Assembly: GCA_947085815.1 (NCBI GenBank)
Contig: CAMTXU010000032.1
Span: forward strand, 1-64,000
Direction: 5' to 3'
Length of the DNA: 64,000 nucleotides
DNA from: Fen-1258 sp947085815
GTDB taxonomy: Bacteria; Bacteroidota; Ignavibacteria; Ignavibacteriales; Melioribacteraceae
In this document: positions 62,460-64,000 of the stretch, piece by piece
How the letters are laid out: each line of letters begins with the position of its first letter
Numbering within the stretch: the stretch's first letter is position 1
Program-made: the position numbers and the translations under genes
The notes under the pieces: generated by a model
Told to the model about the DNA's origin: nothing
The model's database searches: none
What the model saw: only the letters and a program-made list of their open reading frames with translations

Positions 62460-63278
62460 ATGAAAAATGTTAGAGAGCCGGCGGTTGCCGGTATGTTTTA
62501 TCCAGCCTCCGCGATCAGACTGAAGGAAGATGTTCAATTACTTCTTGACAAATATAAACCGGAAAAAGATTTTCAAAATGTATTTGGAATTGTTTCCCCA
62601 CATGCCGGTTACGCTTATTCCGGAAGAACGGCAGCATACGCCTATAACAGTGTAGCAAATAAAAATTACAAAACTGTTGTGATCATCTCCCCATCGCACC
62701 GAGAGTACTTCCCCGGGATTTCCATATTTAGTGGCGAAGCCTATAAAACTCCGTTAGGGAATGTTCCTCTTGACAAAGAAATGGTTGCAAAATTTACCGA
62801 GGATGAAAAATTTATTTTCGAAGGGTTAAACGGTCACCGTGCGGAACATGCAGTTGAAGTTCAAATTCCGTTTCTTCAAGTGATCATGAGAGATTTTTCC
62901 ATTGTCCCGGTTGTAATTGGAGATCAGAGTAAAATATTTATTGATGGACTCGCGCGGAAACTTGCCGGAGTTGCTGACGATAAAACATTAATTGTTGCAA
63001 GCTCCGATCTATCACATTTTCACACCAAAGTGGAAGCAACTCAAATAGATTCCTTAACTGAAAAACATATTCTTGATTTTAACTTCGAAGGCTTACAAAC
63101 AGATCTAGATAAAAGAAATTGCGAAGCGTGTGGCGGCGGCGGCATTGTCGCAATGATAAAAGCTGCCGCTATTCTGAATGTAAAAAAAACCGTTGTACTT
63201 TCACGTTCAGATTCCGGTGATGTCACCGGCGATAGTTCTGAGGTTGTAGGATATTTAAGTGCTGTGGTTTATAGTTGA
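62460..63278 (+). CDS. Memo family protein (AmmeMemoRadiSam system protein B)
   Basis: A 272-residue protein of the Memo/extradiol-dioxygenase-like fold. It starts VREPAVAGMFYPAS and has IVSPHAGYAYSGRTAAYAY, ISPSHREYFPG, HRAEHAVEVQIPFLQ and the C-terminal SDSGDVTGDSSEVVGYLSAVVYS. Conserved histidines include those in SPHAGY, SPSHRE and HRAEHAVE. The family is linked to redox and copper chemistry in eukaryotes. The ATG at 62460 is 2 bp after the AMMECR1 stop; the frame is open earlier inside that gene. A second, diverged copy of its C-terminus lies 540 bp downstream. Confidence 0.93.
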   Translation: MKNVREPAVAGMFYPASAIRLKEDVQLLLDKYKPEKDFQNVFGIVSPHAGYAYSGRTAAYAYNSVANKNYKTVVIISPSHREYFPGISIFSGEAYKTPLGNVPLDKEMVAKFTEDEKFIFEGLNGHRAEHAVEVQIPFLQVIMRDFSIVPVVIGDQSKIFIDGLARKLAGVADDKTLIVASSDLSHFHTKVEATQIDSLTEKHILDFNFEGLQTDLDKRNCEACGGGGIVAMIKAAAILNVKKTVVLSRSDSGDVTGDSSEVVGYLSAVVYS

Positions 63279-63328
63279 ATGATAAACTAGCTTTCATTGA
63301 ATTTATTTTACAACTATCAGAGATAATT

Positions 63329-63520
63329 ATGGAAATAACAAATTCAAAAAAGAGAATTCTCCAAGCCATTGATGAACTTCCCCATAAAATTGAAATAGAA
63401 GATGCCATGGAAAAACTTTACCTCCTTTACAAAATTGAGAAGGGAATTAGGCTAGCGGATAACTATGAAAAGGTCGTTCATCAAACGGTTAAAGAAAGAT
63501 TTCAAAAGTGGCAAGAATAA
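63329..63520 (+). CDS. Small antitoxin-like protein
   Basis: A 63-residue protein, mostly helical and charged (ITNSKKRILQAIDELPHKIEIEDAMEKL..., ending VKERFQKWQE). It lies directly upstream of a ParE-type toxin remnant and overlaps its start by 13 bp, the usual order for antitoxin-toxin pairs. No DNA-binding domain is obvious. Frame is open 18 codons earlier (63275), but the ATG at 63329 fits. Confidence 0.7.
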   Translation: MEITNSKKRILQAIDELPHKIEIEDAMEKLYLLYKIEKGIRLADNYEKVVHQTVKERFQKWQE

Positions 63521-63800
63521 CCCGGACTAATCAAGCTATTTCCGACCTTCAAGATATTTACGAATACATTTCAAAGGATTCATTCCAGTATGCACAAATA
63601 ACTGTAGAAAAAATCTTTTCATCAGTTGAGAAACTAGTTCCTTATCCGGAATTAGGTAAAACAGTTCCTGAGTTTAACAATCCATAGATTCGTAAAATAA
63701 TTCTGGGCAACTATCGTATCATTTATGGATATAGAAAAATAGAAAAAATGAAGTTGAAATTCTTACTGTTTACCACTCAGCACGTTTACTGAATTTGTAA
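63508..63800 (+). pseudogene. ParE/RelE-family toxin gene, inactivated
   Basis: The frame from the GTG at 63508 reads RITRTNQAISDLQDIYEYI...YPELGKTVPEFNNP, then stops at TAG (63685-63687). It continues IRKIILGNYRIIYGYRKIEK. A run of six A at 63743-63748 marks a -1 shift, after which the frame reads NEVEILTVYHSARLLNL to the TAA at 63798. These parts in order are the ParE toxin fold. A C-to-T change (CAG to TAG) and loss of one A explain the damage. The antitoxin gene before it appears intact. Confidence 0.85.
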
Positions 63801-63815
63801 TAAAATGGTTTGAAG

Positions 63816-63860
63816 TGATTCGGAAGTGGTTGAATATTTGAGTGCTGCGGCGTATAAATA
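63816..63860 (+). pseudogene. Displaced Memo C-terminal fragment
   Basis: The frame reads SDSEVVEYLSAAAYK and stops at a TAA. It matches the Memo end SSEVVGYLSAVVYS: most of 15 residues are shared, and third codon positions differ. No start or other Memo part precedes it. The toxin-antitoxin module lies between the two tails. The remaining ~140 bp to the window end show nothing that I can support. Confidence 0.7.
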
Positions 63861-64000
63861 ATTATCAAACTTTGTTATGATGCTGCAATTCTGTTCTAAA
63901 GAGTTGGAACTGTTAAAATTTTTTTTATTTTTGGATAGTGTTAGTTCTTCCTGAATTTTTAAAATGGATTTTATTTCAAATGCCTCTCCGTAACTTATTT

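Noticed and set aside
63786..64000. Minus-strand open frame running in from the right edge
   Set aside because: About 70 codons with low-complexity Asn/Ser/Lys content, overlapping the ParE remnant and Memo tail; no start visible and no recognisable domain.

Overview
The window is about 37% GC by eye and looks like a chromosome segment of an Ignavibacteria-type bacterium (Bacteroidota/Chlorobi side of the tree). Evidence: a type IX secretion (T9SS) sorting tail with the YQNYPNPFNP motif, a large OAR-like TonB-dependent receptor, many lipoproteins, and a Bacteroidota-style -7 promoter element (TAGATTTG, fitting TAnnTTTG). Most genes are ordinary housekeeping or metabolic genes in short operons. 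I found no tRNA, rRNA, CRISPR array, complete insertion sequence or prophage.

Layout. 1-2.2 kb: a methionine-pathway operon on the minus strand (metY, then the start of an aspartokinase gene) behind a ~400-nt leader. The leader encodes two tandem methionine-rich leader peptides, each followed by an intrinsic terminator. 2.2-10 kb: PhoH-like ATPase, aldehyde dehydrogenase, tag, a T9SS cargo protein, alaS. 10-13.5 kb: ECF sigma/anti-sigma pair facing a PspC membrane operon, then an arginase remnant. 13.5-18 kb: purine permease plus cytosine deaminase, OsmC, DUF2203, MarR and pirin. 18-25 kb: DUF1015-serC behind a structured intergenic element, trxA, M16 protease, HisN-like phosphatase. 25-35.6 kb: Sua5/TsaC, PAS histidine kinase, DinB, M24 peptidase, TonB receptor, a B12-binding sensor with the CarH Wx9EH signature, PAP2-like protein, CoA-binding protein. 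36-44.6 kb: secreted lamin-tail protein, a fused M28 peptidase-cyclophilin-FKBP, GNAT, serpin lipoprotein, SpoIID-like protein. 44.7-52 kb: BatA-like protein, hflX, and two MIO-type ammonia-lyases with unusual cofactor triads (SSG and ACG). 52-64 kb: lipoproteins, DUF4920, priA, rluE, Yip1, a small HTH/membrane operon, tnaA, DUF4905, AMMECR1-Memo, and a decayed ParE-type toxin-antitoxin module.

The most interesting signal is the pair of Met-codon leader peptides upstream of metY. In each, a segment at the end of the peptide ORF can pair with the 5' arm of the following terminator, the logic of ribosome-mediated attenuation, here sensing methionine and used twice in series. A second theme is displaced gene tails. 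A diverged copy of the Memo C-terminus lies beyond the toxin-antitoxin module, a diverged FKBP C-terminus lies beyond the GNAT gene, and an arginase C-terminus stands alone, suggesting that small cassettes have entered near gene 3' ends. Many intergenic gaps hold short palindromic or MITE-like repeats, several present in two copies within the window.
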